From positions 186,001 to 250,000 of the forward strand of contig WIXG01000052.1 in the NCBI GenBank assembly GCA_009869945.1: 64,000 nucleotides of DNA, written 5' to 3'. Made by a program: the position numbers and the translations under genes. Origin of the DNA: Mesaphorura yosii. Its lineage: Eukaryota; Arthropoda; Collembola; Poduromorpha; Tullbergiidae. The notes beneath the pieces were generated by a model, which did not search any database, had not been told where the DNA came from, and saw nothing but the letters and a program-made list of their open reading frames with translations. Shown piece by piece: positions 1 through 19,600 of this stretch. Positions within the stretch are counted from its first letter, which is position 1; each line of letters begins with the position of its first letter.

Positions 1-1916
1 GCACACAGATACGTAACTGTTGCTAGACACGGAAGAGCCCTTTCGACCAATTGAAAGCAAAATGGTTTTTCGAAGAAACTATCATGAAGTGGATACAAAT
101 ACGCGCAACCAAGATCGACAAGACCTTTTGGTTTTGTACGCTTTGGACTGTCGAAAATTAAGAGGTGCGTGTCTGAGCCATCCATTTGAAGAACGAAGAA
201 CATAGACTTCCATTTCTTATTCTTTTCGTTACGTTTGTACAAGTATCCAGATTTTTTGCAAACTGTAAGTGTAAAGAAGAAATCATTGCCAATGTAAGAC
301 AAATGCAGCACGCGCACGGCTTAAGCTGACCAAATACCTTCAGTCTTTTTAATTCCACACGTGTCACGACATTCTTGAAGCGTTGCGTAAATTTTCTCTG
401 GATTTTTTACCTCACTGGGTTTGTATGGAACATCCAATTCGTTTTCCACCTGGCACAAATTTAAGTCAGCTTCACTTTCATAAGACGCTCTATTTTCATT
501 AGAAGAAGCAGTTCTGGCGCCATTCTTATGCCTTTCTGCTTCCGAAATGTTTTTCTTACCTTTGAAACATGGTGGCCCAATGTGTGGCCCTCAACAATTT
601 GTTCAGTTTTGTACCGATTTATTACAGCGTCCAAGCAATCGAATGTTCTTCCCCCCATCAAGTATCTGACGCCTTTCTTTTCTATACGGAAGCGTTGAAT
701 TTGGTTGTTTATGTGGAAGAATAGGCTGTAATCTCCGGGAGAATTGTCGCTGGGTCGAACTAAAAAACTTCCAGGTCCAGCTATAAGCCACAGGAAATGT
801 ATGCAATTAGTCAGCGTCTGAGGGAGGAAATAACTTCACTAATTTTCGTATCCCCCCTACCGGCTACTAGCATATTGACAGCTTCGTCTTTTGTCACATT
901 CGAGTGAAACCAAGGGAAAACGCTGTTCGGGTCAATAGTATCGTCCAAGTCTTCAACCAAATCTCTAAAAATGAGTCCCTGCTCGCCAGTTCGATGAGCT
1001 GTCACCCATAACCAACCATCTCCCAAGTCGTTATGAACAAAGAATATGTCGCCTTTTTGAAAGCTCAACTCGTCAGTGTCGGGCATGCGAGTGTATGGCA
1101 GGATTGCCATAACTCTTTTCTTATCATTGACAGGTTCAGGTGGCGGAATGGGATACATTAATCTCTCTTTCTTGAGGAGATCTGAAACACTTGTATAGTA
1201 TCCAATCAAATCCATGAGTGAGTCAAATCTTCGTCCTCCAATATAAAAGTCCCCACACACCGCAGTAATACTAAATGCAAGTATCAATTATGGAAAATTG
1301 ATAATGAGTCTTAAGCAAGGCAAATGTAACTAATGTCGTTCTTTACCGAAAATGGTTGATGCCAGTTCGACCAAGGTACGATAGAACATACGATCCAGGT
1401 TTCCTGTCGCTTTCTCTGACTAAGTAGCTCCCAGGTTTTCCAGTAGCAACGAGTCTATCGTCAGTTGTATGTCGATCAAGCCTTCCATGATACCACCTGG
1501 ATATCGACACGTAATTAGACCATCCGACTCATTTAAATCGATCACAGATTCTTTCGTGTTTAGACCAATCGAAGTAAATAGTATAAGGCTAACTATTGAC
1601 TAACGTACTGTGTTTCAGGTGGAGCTAAAGGTGGCTGCTCAGTTGGGCTTGCGTCACCACCGTTGTTATTACCATTCATTTCTCCAGCACCATCGAACAG
1701 TCCAAGATGGTCCAGTTCTTCCACTAATAGCCTGCCACCAATATTGTCTTCAAGCATATTCAATGGTGGAGGTGGTAGTGGCAATGAATTCAACGTGCTC
1801 CTATTAACATAATTAATTTCAATGTCATGAATGTCACCCAACCAAAAGACGGCAGAAACTAACTACAGCTAAAATTAGAACGTAAACAAGCGTATTGCTC
1901 ACCTAATGAAATCCAT
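1..1916 (-). CDS. vap: RasGAP (RASA1 / vacuolar peduncle), 5' part; runs off the left edge
   Basis: Encodes the N-terminal ~453 residues of the cytosolic Ras GTPase-activating protein that couples receptor tyrosine kinases to Ras inactivation. Exons on the minus strand: 1916-1903 (start codon, only MDFI), 1800-1609, 1496-1347, 1270-861, 780-560, 449-338 and 262-1; every junction is GT..AG and in phase. Domain order: a Pro-rich stretch (LPLPPPPLN), SH2 with the phosphotyrosine-binding Arg (GSYLVRESDRKPGSY), a linker with CGDFYIGGRRF, SH3 (VMAILPYTRMPDTDELSF), a second SH2 (GSFLVRPSDNSPGDYSL), the KIYATLQECRD linker, then most of a PH domain (KSGYLYKRNEKNKKWK to DSFFEKPFCFQLVERA). This order is diagnostic of RASA1/vap. 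The C2 and GAP domains should lie outside the window. The gene is head-to-head with Zfr, with 2.6 kb between the start codons. Confidence 0.95.
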
Positions 1917-4516
1917 TGCTGAAAGTAGCAAGTTTGACTTCGACAAACTTCGTTGTAATTATGATACGTTGCACTGGAACTGTCGGCGTTGAACACTCAT
2001 GTGGAATTTGGAAAGAGTCACGGAAGACGGTCGCCAAAACACATGCGGCATCAACCTACAAATGTAAAACGTGAGAATCAATAATCTCGTCAATGTTCAA
2101 CGATTTCGATGCTTTGTTGAACGTACAGAATCCTGGCGACAAGCGGTCTGAACAGTAGAAGGTTATTTTATTGACCACGCCAGCAGGAAGGAAGAATCAA
2201 CGATCAGTAAATTGTACGAGTCATCGGACCCTGAAAGCTACGTGTCAATTGATTGTTTTTTGTAGAATGACTGATACTGTTTAATGACAATTGCCTGCAC
2301 TTACCAAAGGCGTTGGAGTATTAGAGCAGTATTTGCAGTATCCGTGATCCGTGATCCAAAAGACCAACCATCGGATTCAAAATGTTGACACTGTCTTCGT
2401 CAAAATAGTCGCACAGACCACATCGGATGGATGTTTTTGTTGTGAAAGTACAAATTATCGAAGCTAGACTCAGCTAGATAGAGACGAACTGTTGTGTTGG
2501 TTGGCTGAAGAGATGAATGATTCATAAACACCTCTCTCCCTTGCAAATGTAGTCTGTTTGCATAATAAACACAACTAAACCCACTTGTACACATGCTCAC
2601 AGAGCTTGTGTTGGTGTTTATACGTATTGGTTTTCCTCATAACCCTTTTTGTCAATGAAATGAATGAACGAGAGTTTCAGAATGAAATGGAATCAGTTCT
2701 TCGTTCTGCGCATTGGAAAATGGATTTTACCATCATGGTATACACCTCCATCACATACAAAGCTTTAAAAGTCTTATGAAGCACTGGATTCGTGGCTGGT
2801 CGTGGTGTCTAGCCAGCTAAAGCAAGTGTGACCTCGGATTCGGACGCTTCGGAAGAATCGTATGCAGTGCACGCTGCACGAGATTTGCAACAAAATGCTG
2901 TCGCGACGAACGAAGGGAACTCCCACGCATGCCACGGCCATAGACCATTTGCCCCGTCTAGTCCGCAACCTGTTGTGCTATTGGGATCGTTCTACTTGAA
3001 CCTTTGAGCTTTGCCCGTGACGAGTATTTTGGGAGCTTTGATCTGGAAACTATTCTAGCAATCCTGCCTGCATTTTTCAACGAAATCATGCGACACAAAT
3101 TGTGAGATATCATTTCATGAGTCCTGTGACCACTGACCACAAAAATCAATCCATTGATTCTCTATCATCTCACTGCGTGCCATACCGTATGAATTAACGC
3201 TCGCTTTCTCCGTGAACAATTGTCTGGGAACAATTTACCAGGAAAAATTGTCTTGGAGCTTTCTCTTACGCCGCGATATTCGCTGGTTTCTTTCCAGGAC
3301 CCTCAAATTCATTGGTGTGGATTCAATTAATTTCTAGACTTCGTAATGAGACTCCTAAGGAGGTTGTGTTGTTCGAGGACGCGAGAGGCCCTTCCTCATG
3401 AACTTATGAGACGCGCTCCAGCAAAAGGATCTTATCTTTTTATGACAGCGAATTGTTGGCGAGCAGGATAACTTAGAAGCCAAACTCGGATCTCTTTTAA
3501 ATGTAAAAATATTCCATGTAATTCTTCACATCGTAACCAACGTAATTCATGACTAATGATGATGGGAGATAAACTGGGCAAGAGGACTGGGAGAGGTGTG
3601 TCTGTTGTCTCATTTTCACAGGAAGCAAGTAGTGCAAGAAGTATCAGTCGTTGCATCTTAGCATTTGACTATTCAGCGAAGAATTTTGGACCAACCCAAA
3701 TTAGGCCTGATGGCGATTGATCAGTGCCCACGGATCAGTTTGCAGTACCTCTTTATCACCGTTAAAAGTTTTGCAAGTGTTCCGTGAACCGTGAGGTGCA
3801 GGAGCAGTGAATCAACAGCCATCGTCCGACAAATTCGCTTTTACGGCATTTGGAGCACACAAGCACAATACAAGCAAGTGTTAAACCCAGCGCAAGGTAC
3901 AAAGCATGTTGAGTGCTTCACTTTCCCAATGCTTTCTTTGAAGTAGACCCGGCTTGTTCGATTTTATTGCAGAAACCAAGAGTTATCTACTGTTACCGAA
4001 CTCGAGCAATTGAATTTAAACGTGAGAGTTATTAATTCACGCTATTCCAGAATTTATTGTTTGTGATCAAAGTGGTATGTTCTATACAATTAATTAGAGC
4101 TTCTATGTAAGAATTTACTACTATCCGAAATACCACCATTAACTCATCGGTGTCACTAGTGCCAGTATTTTTAGTAGAAGCGTGTCTGGAGTTATACGAC
4201 AGTTTAATTTCTTAGTTAGTGAATCATTCGTTCGTTCATGGCCGTGCTGATCCATAACTGCAAAATAAGAATTAATTATTGATCAAACAGTTGATGACGA
4301 GGAAGCACATTGAGCAAGGTATTAAACCCTTGATTATTATGGAGGAAAACTAAGTGCGATATCTTATTAATTCGCTTTGATTTGAACTAATCTGAGGTTA
4401 GTCAGGTGGGTTGGTGACTTCCGCTTCTGTCCTTCGCAGTGAACTTCTCCTATCCCTTCATTCCCACACCATAGAAAACCTGACCTTCCTCAGTTCATGA
4501 TCTGACCCGAATCGAA
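1917..4516. other. Shared upstream region of vap and Zfr
   Basis: This stretch separates the divergent start codons of vap and Zfr. It should hold both promoters and 5' UTRs, possibly with untranslated first exons. I see no recognisable coding exon. One short minus-strand frame (3656-3432, 74 codons) begins with a signal-peptide-like MQRLILLALLASC but has no other support. A small tandem of TGATCCG units lies near 2345. Confidence 0.6.
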
Positions 4517-10818
<6,302 letters not shown>

Positions 10819-11345
10819 AATGAAGTACTGTACTCCCAATTTATCCTGTAATGAAGTTGGGTGTTACATTTAGTTAAGATTTACGATATCTATTTATACT
10901 TAATAAGCGTAAGATTAGCTTTAGAAATCTTTGAATTACAGTTAGATGGCAAGTTTAAATTGATAACGGATTGGAATTTCGGATGTCTTCTTTTTTACTA
11001 AAAAGAACGTCACTTCAGTCACTTACCGTTTTTTAACAAGTCAAATTCCTCAGATAATATTATTATACTGGTAGAGACACTTAAATTGCAACTGACCGTG
11101 TGTGTATTAGTATTAGCTATTAGCTTTGAATCGGATGGGTTTTGAACTGGACGAATTGAGATGTTGCACTTTCAAATGCAAGCTGGCAAAATGTCTTCGA
11201 ATGACCGATTTTGTAGAAACTGTTGGAGAAAGGCTATCTATCTGAATAATTAAATGCCTCTCTTGTGAAGACAGGAATTGACTACTAAGTCCACTTTCAC
11301 ATTCAGTTCATTTAAAAGCTGGCGTATCAATTAACTGATTTTCTT
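10819..11345. other. Zfr 3' UTR and intergenic spacer
   Basis: AT-rich sequence following the Zfr stop codon, probably its 3' UTR. I see no canonical AATAAA close to the stop and no other gene. Confidence 0.5.
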
Positions 11346-11989
11346 ATGTCTGACCTCAAAAGAAAACGAGTAGGCAACGTGCCCGAATCTGTTAACCTCA
11401 TTGATCATTCATACAGACCGTTCTCTTGGACTGATAAGCGGTAAGAAACATCTTGGCGATTTTGTTGATGTTGATAGAAATGAATTACGGCTACGATCTG
11501 ACAGCTCGAAATAAAGAGCCCGATTTATATACAATTGACAATTCGTCGTTGCATGTTATTTGTATTCATTCTTCATCTGACATTTATTTCCGCAAAGAAA
11601 CCGGAAAATTGAACAAACGAGTGATGTGACATGAGATTATTTACAGTCAGCCGGTGGAATGAATAGAATAAGAGGAAAGGCCCGTGCTAAACAAAGTGAT
11701 AATAGAGGTAGAGTTTTGCATTTGTGCATTGCGTTTTCATTGTCGCAGGCAACATTTCTGCTCTTTCTACACCGAATTCAAATCTGATCTGGGAAAATGT
11801 TTCGTTCCACGAGTGAGAGCGATAAATCCTGAGGTTCACAAATTGAAATCGGTTCGAGCTCAAGACTCCGAAGTTTTGGAAGCGTGTTTCGTGTTTCATT
11901 TTATCAGCTTGTCAGCACCCGGAATCTCTTGGCACCAATGCCTTTATAACGTTATTTATCCGAAAGCCCCCTTCGAAGCCATGCCCTAG
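11346..11989 (+). CDS. Unassigned two-exon reading frame, 111 aa
   Basis: Not recognised. Exon 1 (11346-11440) opens with MSDLKRKRVGNVPES and ends at a strong CG|GTAAGA donor. A pyrimidine-containing acceptor at 11748 joins in phase to exon 2 (11749-11989), which ends in TAG. The joined frame gives 111 residues with a basic N-terminus, several Cys and Trp in the second half (CSFYTEFKSDLGKCFVP, SWHQCLYNVIY), no signal peptide and no evident membrane span. It sits in the 1.6 kb gap between Zfr and FMC1, on the same strand as both. Support is only the splice consensus and the open frame; a non-coding transcript or chance frame is possible. Confidence 0.3.
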
Positions 11990-12426
11990 CTGTGACACGG
12001 TCGAATTGGAATTAAAGGTGAGCAAAGTCCCACTTGCCCACTGTGCGTTCTATTGCACAATGTAACCTGTGTTGTGCTGGCGAACGCAGCGTAACCTAAC
12101 CTACCCCATGTAGTCCCGTGTGTGCTGGGACTTAGAATTTTCTCCTCACCCTTAATTCCAATCCATCCGTGACACTCGCCGCAGGAATCAAACTAATTCT
12201 TAGCTACTGCAATTGCTTATTCATTCGGTAAGCAATAATTGCGCAATTGAATTTTGAAGAAGGCCATCATTAAAAGCTTTCTTTCCACATTCACAGGGCG
12301 GGGCCTCGAGGTGTCTAGCTTCGAGCAGCTTGTGGATTTTAATTTCGACGCTTGTATGCAGGAGTTTTGACCAACTGAATTCAGTTGTCCCCCATCGCGC
12401 ACTCCCCAATCTGATCACAGTTGAAT
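11990..12426. other. Upstream region of FMC1
   Basis: Short intergenic region that should contain the FMC1 promoter and 5' UTR. No other feature seen. Confidence 0.5.
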
Positions 12427-12807
12427 ATGGACCGAAGCAAATCATTAAGCTTACTTCGAAATATTTATCGTGAACTTCGACCCGTACTTTCATCCAGTTT
12501 AGCGACGGAAACAAAGTCCGTGCGAAAGACTGCGACTTGGAGATACATCAGACACATAGCCTCGCCTTCGACATCATCGAACATGAGCCCCGTAGAAGTT
12601 GTCAATTTGCAGAATTTTGGACAGATTTATTTAACATACCTAAGAAGTACACGGCAATATCTCAAAATTTTAAATGAATTCAAAGGGAGGGGAGAGAGGA
12701 CAGTGCTAGATACAGCAAAATTAGTTGGCTTCAAACTGCCCGACACGTGCGATGCCAAATCCGAAACGGATTACAGCGTTAAAAACAGCAAGAAAGTATC
12801 ATCGTAG
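12427..12807 (+). CDS. Fmc1: FMC1, mitochondrial ATP synthase (complex V) assembly factor
   Basis: Single-exon gene of 126 residues for the small mitochondrial matrix LYR-like protein FMC1 (vertebrate C7orf55), which helps assemble or stabilise the F1 part of ATP synthase, in yeast together with the chaperone Atp12. Family hallmarks read straight off the frame: LLRNIYRELRP at the N-terminus, WRYIRHIA, a central YLTYLRSTRQYLKILNEF and the conserved GRGERTVLDTAKLVGFKLP. A TTG codon lies two codons upstream in the same frame, but the ATG at 12427 is the natural start. A poly(A) signal follows 38 bp after the stop. Length agrees with the family (about 110-130 aa). Confidence 0.9.
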   Translation: MDRSKSLSLLRNIYRELRPVLSSSLATETKSVRKTATWRYIRHIASPSTSSNMSPVEVVNLQNFGQIYLTYLRSTRQYLKILNEFKGRGERTVLDTAKLVGFKLPDTCDAKSETDYSVKNSKKVSS

Positions 12808-12844
12808 CATTTGGGTGTGAAATGTAATGGCTATTATAATTAAT

Positions 12845-12850
12845 AATAAA
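12845..12850 (+). terminator. Poly(A) signal of FMC1
   Basis: AATAAA 38 bp after the FMC1 stop codon. A second AATAAA-like site (GAAATAAATT) follows about 20 bp on. Confidence 0.7.
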
Positions 12851-13477
12851 TTGTGTGTTAGTCGTTCATGAAATAAATTAAGCACTGCTAGTCATAGTTG
12901 TAATGCAATTGCGTTTTTGTTTGATATTTCACTCGTTGTGAACCATCGACCATGGAGTACATTACCTATCGGGGGACTAATAATAAAACGAACAGCCATT
13001 CATTGGATTCTCACGAGCCACTGTAGATGTTTTAGGAGGAGAGGAGAAGATGATAGGAAAAAAATGCAAAGTATCCATCATGTACTTTTTGTTCTCTTGG
13101 CAATCAGTCGCCCTCGCTGTACGCTTACGTGTTGAGGTGGTGATGACAGAGGTGCTAAATATGGCCAATCGGTAGCGCCATGGGGCTCGCCATCAGCGTG
13201 GAGTCGTGTCCAGAGCCACATGTAGTTGGTTGTGTGCCAGCGCAGAAAGTCCTCGTGTTTGGAAACAGGTGGTCTTGACTCGGCAAGGTTGTTGATTTTA
13301 CAGGGCGATTAAACATTATGGTAACAGTATATGATGCGCTATAACTTTGAAGTGCCATATGCATCTGAGATACCATAAATGGTGACGCATTCAAACATTA
13401 ATTATGAATCTTTATTTTATATATTTGCCAAGAGATATTTTTCTTGTTACACCAATTTAGTACGATATAATCCCTTT

Positions 13478-14400
13478 TCATTTACAATATCGACTTAGTA
13501 TCAGCAAATCCGCATCAGATTCTGCAAATACAAGATTGCCATAATTAGACCTCCAGTCATGATATACTTTCCACTGTTCATACTGTCTTGCACATGCGTC
13601 ACAGTATTTATTGAGGAAATACAGGGTTACTTCTATATCAGCCCGTTTACCTGAACCTGGGAAGGACAATCTTCAAATTCTACCACTCCCAGTAAAGTCC
13701 TCCAAAGTGGTACTTCCTACCGCAATGGCGGCGGTCTTATAGCACCCATCCTGCTTGCAGTTAGTTTCCGATTCTACAATTCAATATCAAAAAGCGTGTT
13801 CACCATGACTAAATGCGTCAAGAAAATGCTTCCCCCGAACAAACACGTTTTTGCAGAGCCTCAAGCATGCTCCTAAAATTATCCGAAATGATTTTGTTTT
13901 TCGGCTGGAAGAAACTAAATTAGACAGCGTCGCAGAAACTCAGTAACTACGTTAACCAAATAATGCGATAATGGTAAGCAACAAATGAGTCGTTAAATAA
14001 ATACGCTGTTAAATGTCGTTATTTACGGACCTTTACTTTTATGGCTCGTTCCCGTTATCGGAATTATTAACAAAACCGGCAAGCGCCTGTATTGGTAGTG
14101 CCTGTCAAATGATTGTGGAATTGTAGACGATTGTGACTTCAGCGTAAGTTCTGAGCGTGAGCACTGCAGAGCTTTATGAAAAAAAGCTTCAAAAAGTTAA
14201 CATACCAGCAATGCCTGGATTTGTTGCTGCAGCTCCTGGATTAGTTCCTGTTGCTCCTGCACTTTCTTCTCCAAAGATGCAATTTTTATGCATGTTGCGT
14301 TTTTGCAGCCGTTGGGTGGGTGACAATCACTCCGACCCAACTCAGATTGCTGAGAGAAATTCTGGAGGTCCGCTCTCCATCCAGAGCCTTCAACGTTGAT
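13478..14400 (-). CDS. Unassigned minus-strand coiled-coil locus (tentative model)
   Basis: Not recognised. The best-supported exon (within 14400-14206) encodes a Cys-rich stretch (RSDCHPPNGCKNATC) followed by heptads typical of an oligomerising coil (SLEKKVQEQQELIQEL) and ends at a CTG|GTATGT donor. A pyrimidine-rich acceptor opens the next segment (CSRSELTLKSQSSTIPQ, about 14167-14035), whose CATAAAA|GTAAAGG donor is in phase with a third piece near 13785-13707 (ETNCKQDGCYKTAAIAV). A fourth (ADIEVTLYFLNKYCDAC, ending TAA near 13478) can be joined through a 66-bp intron. Phases are consistent, but the start exon was not found and no family matches. The look is of a small secreted or matricellular protein with Cys clusters and a coil. 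The opposite-strand frame at 14157-14399 is probably its shadow. Confidence 0.3.
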
Positions 14401-14869
14401 GCCACGTATTTAGCCACGGCCGCAGAACTCAACGGGCAGACATGAGAATGATATCCACAATATTGAATATGTCAGGCGTGAGCTTTGCCTAGAGATAAAT
14501 ATGAAATATCCGAATCTTCCGAATAATTATCCAAAATTTCCACAACGAACGGGCAGTCGAACGAACGAGAAAGAGCTGAACAAAGAAGTTACAGGAGTTT
14601 GTCAATCGTGTTTCTTATCATGAATAAATTGTTAACATCGGCATTTTGTCACAATCATTGGCTTGCAATATTTGCCCAGAAGTCTCCTGTCATGTCTCTG
14701 CAAGCGCTGAAGTGAATTCCGTCCGCCAGGAGCTTTGTCTGACAATTCCATCAGCATGTTCAAAATTAATTGACTGGATTGGAGTAAAGAAGACGTCGGA
14801 TATTCTATTCTTTGATTCGATTGTCATGTCTTTGGGGAAATTGAGACAGTTAGTGACGTTCGCATTCAG

Positions 14870-15173
14870 CTCTCAGCCACCCTAAGCGGTCCGCGGTCCA
14901 AGTTCGTGCATGCTGCATTGGTGCATACGAGGTATTGAGACAGAGCCTAAATGATGCGGCTGTGTAGGAAAGGAATATTTGACGTTGTAAGAGAGAGCTC
15001 GTGTTCCTCCATTTTCTTACATACGGCATAGGGCAAGCATCAGCTCTCATGAAGCATTGGCATATTGCATCGGCGAATTACCGGAGTCAGTAAAGTGTTT
15101 TTGGCTTAATTTTTTCCACCAGTTTAACTGCTAGATTGGGAAATCTGCTAAGAAGATTTAGGAAAATATCAAT
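14870..15173. other. Upstream region of RpS15
   Basis: Contains the RpS15 promoter and short leader. The pyrimidine run at about 15106-15118 (TTTTTTCC) resembles the TCT/TOP-type initiators of ribosomal protein genes; this is suggestive only. Confidence 0.35.
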
Positions 15174-16130
<957 letters not shown>

Positions 16131-16235
16131 ACATTCATCAAGTTCCATCGTCCGAAATTCTCTGGATAAAATTCTAAACTTTGTCCTGCAAGATGTTTGT
16201 TAACACTCGTTGTATTGTTTTTACTCAAAGGGAAG

Positions 16236-16241
16236 AATAAA
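16236..16241 (+). terminator. Poly(A) signal of RpS15
   Basis: AATAAA about 105 bp after the RpS15 stop codon. Confidence 0.7.
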
Positions 16242-16622
16242 ATGGTTTAATGTAGAAATTGTTTCAGATTTGGCTTTGATTTACTTGAAGGATTGCCTTT
16301 TGTTGAACTTCGAGAGTCATGAACAGGAGAGGCTCGCCGTTTTTCTAGGAAGTCGTGTTCACATTTCCCCTTCGACTGGTCGCTCTTATTTCTGTCATCA
16401 TGGCAATGCTGATGATCATTTTGTATGGAGCTGATATTCTGAGTTATCTGGATGCATGGAGTGCCAAATGACACAAAGTATTTCTATCACCCAGTTTATG
16501 TACGATGTCACCCAGGATGTACGCGATCTTGTACAAAATTCGGGCTTGAGTACAACTTCGAATTCATTAAAGTCCATTAGCTTCAAACCCAAGCAGCTGA
16601 ATGGACCATAAATCAATCAAAT

Positions 16623-19600
16623 ATGATGTCTGGGAAAGCTACCACCTCCGACCACGAGAATCAACTGCCCGGAAAATTCGGGTTGCATCGGGACTCCCAC
16701 AATATAACCCGTATGGTCATATTGTCAATGCCCCTTTATGAACGTAACGCAAAAATCGATAACGCCTTAATCACGATTGTTTTAACAGTGATGTCGAAGC
16801 CGAGGAAGTACGAGATTTGCGTAGCAGGAAGCTTCCTCTTCGTTACTTATTCCGCTATGCAAGCTGGAGTGATTATTGCCTCATGTTTGTGGGGCTGGTC
16901 GCTGCAGTTGCTTGCGCAGGGACATTTCCGATCCTAATTAACAGGTGACTTTCATATCAATGGTCCACTTGTCATAGAAGCATGAGTACATCATTTTCAG
17001 GCAGGGAGAAATTCTACACCGTGGTTTGGAAGTGCAGCGTTGCGCCAAGTTGACAAAGTACGAGTACAGTCGCAATCGACCCTTTTCGTTTGTTTGAAGT
17101 GCATTACTTAAATCGGTATTCTTCTGTTTAGTAATACTCGTTACGCCGACACAATTCCTGGGTATCCTGAGTCCATATTTTCCTGGTTCCTGACGACCGC
17201 GGAGCTGTTTTTGTTGTACCTGCTCACGAGCGTTCTATTTGTCATATGCTTCGCTTTGGCAGCGGAAAATCAGGTACGCTACAGAACGCAGAAGTTAATT
17301 AGGCTTAACTTTCAGTTGCCTTAATCTCAGATCAGCCAGTTGCGTATCACGTATTTCGAAGCGCTAGTCCGAAAGGATATGTCTTGGCTCGACAATTTCG
17401 TGGAAAGAGAATTTGGACGACACATGACGCAGTGAGTTTCTAATTTGATGATGAAGCACACGTTTGTGGACTCTCATGTCTCAAGAAGGTGGTTTCATTT
17501 TTAGCGACATAACCCAGATTCGTTCCGCGATTGGAGAGAAGCTTTCCTATGTTGTGTACGTGATAGTTGTAATTATTGGGCTCCTGGCAGCGGCAATTGT
17601 GCAACAATGGAAAATAACATTGATCGTGCTTGTGCTGGGACCAATTTTGTCATGTAAGCCAGAAAGCAGAACTGCAGGTTGTGCCTTAAGTTGTCAGATC
17701 CTTAATGTTTTGACTACGACCAGTTATTGGCTACATCAGCGCAGCGGCTGAGAATCGCGAAGCGAGGTATGTAGAAGGTGTAACCACGAATTCGAGTATC
17801 ATGGCAGAAGAAACGTTTGCAAATATCAAGACAGTTAAAGTGTACGAAGGCGAGAAGAAGGAAGTCGAGAAGTTTGAGAGCGCTTTGAACTCAGAGTTTG
17901 GGTGGAAATGGTTTCTGTTACCTGGAAGCGCTGGAATCACGAGCCTTGTGCTTTACGTGAGCTTCGCCATCATCTTTTATTTCGGGAGTAGCATTGTTTG
18001 GCTGGACTTGCAAGACGCCAGAGCATGCAACCAGCACGATACCATGGGATGGGATGGCCCAGAAGATCTGTTTGTGGTCTTTTTCTGCGTGTTCTATGCC
18101 TCGCTTCATATATACGAATTACCCACATTGGTCAGCCAGCTTCGGAACGCCACGAAGGTTGCGTCTGAAGTGTTCTTCATGATCGACTGGTAAATTCATC
18201 CATAATCATTTTTCGGATTTCTGTTTCCAGGTTTTTTATTAGAAGGGTATATTGTGAAGGAAACCTAGAATTGACAATATGGCGCTCACTGGAGACTTGC
18301 CCGACAGTGGCGTCATTGGAAAGATCGAGTTTGAGAACGTAAGCTTTCGGTATCCAAGAAAACCTGGACGCGCTGCACTCAACAACATTAAACTGGTCAT
18401 TCATCCGGGGCAAGTAAGAGTTTCTCTGCTTCAAAAGCTGGGACAAACTTAAACCCATGAGGATTCTTATGCGACGTTTGAATATGCGCAGGTCGTTGCG
18501 TTCGTTGGCCCGATGGCGTGTGGCAAAACCACGATTCTCCATTTGATTCAGAGGCTTTACGATCCGACTGCCGGAAACGTAAGGAACCAAAGGGGCATAT
18601 TGTGACTTAACAATGCGTACGGCTACCATAGCATCATTTAACGTGATCATGTTTTCTTGCTTCCAGGTGTACATCGATGGTCACAATATTGAGAATTTGA
18701 ACATCCAATGGCTGAGGATGCATACGGCAAAGGTGTCGCAAGAACCGGTACTATTTAACAAGTCGGTTGAAGAAAACGTGCGCTACGCCAAATGGTCAGC
18801 AAGTTCTGCGGAAGTTCAGCAAGCTTGCATCAAGGCTGGAATTCACGATGACATAATGCAACTCAAGAACGTGAGCCACGCATGATGTGCTTTTGTTTCC
18901 AAGAATCTGCGAGTTTTGTACGTAGTGAATTGTATTGCGCCAGGGCTACCAAACGATAGTTGGACAATCAGGCAGCCTCCTCAACACGAGTCAGAAGCGT
19001 CAATTGTCGTTCGCGCGTGCATACTTGCAAACCCCTAAGATTCTGCTTCTGGATGATCCGATAGCCGGCTGCGTGCCGGAATTCGAAGACTTGGTTCTTC
19101 GAGTCATCACACAATTGCGAGATCGCACAACAATCGTATTGGCCTCGTCGGTCATCAACTCACTTGTTCAACATTGTGATAGAATTTATTGCATGGAGAA
19201 AGGATCGGTAAATCTAAAAGATATTGCTGGCATTTGCCTTCATTTGACATTATGCAATTGTTGTTCTATGCTCAGATCCTAGAACACGGGAATCATGAAG
19301 AGTTAATGGCTCTTGGAGGTCACTACGTTGATTTGAAAAATAGCACGGGATCAGGAGTGGGTATGACAATCATCGGATGTCGTTTTAGAAAAACATGCGT
19401 GTGTGCGTCTCAAGCACGATCATAATTTCAGAACAAAGCAAGTTCATTTCCCAGCTCACGTCGTACCGGTTTGCCCAGTCGCTTCGTCGAATGCATTTGC
19501 GGAAGGCAAAAGCGTCACATCATGCCCGACAGAAGTCCCATGGAAATATTAACCCAAACGACGCTAGTTACGTGGAAGCGGGGAATCATGCACTGGTAAG

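Noticed and set aside
3432-3656. Possible small secreted peptide on the minus strand (signal-peptide-like start)
   Set aside because: Only a hydrophobic N-terminus supports it. There is no Cys pattern, cleavage motif or splice context, and it falls in the shared vap/Zfr upstream region.
13661-13706. A 27-bp micro-intron linking two minus-strand segments of the coiled-coil locus
   Set aside because: No other intron here is shorter than about 65 bp. An alternative 66-bp intron (donor GTACCA) also fits the phase, so a micro-intron is not needed.
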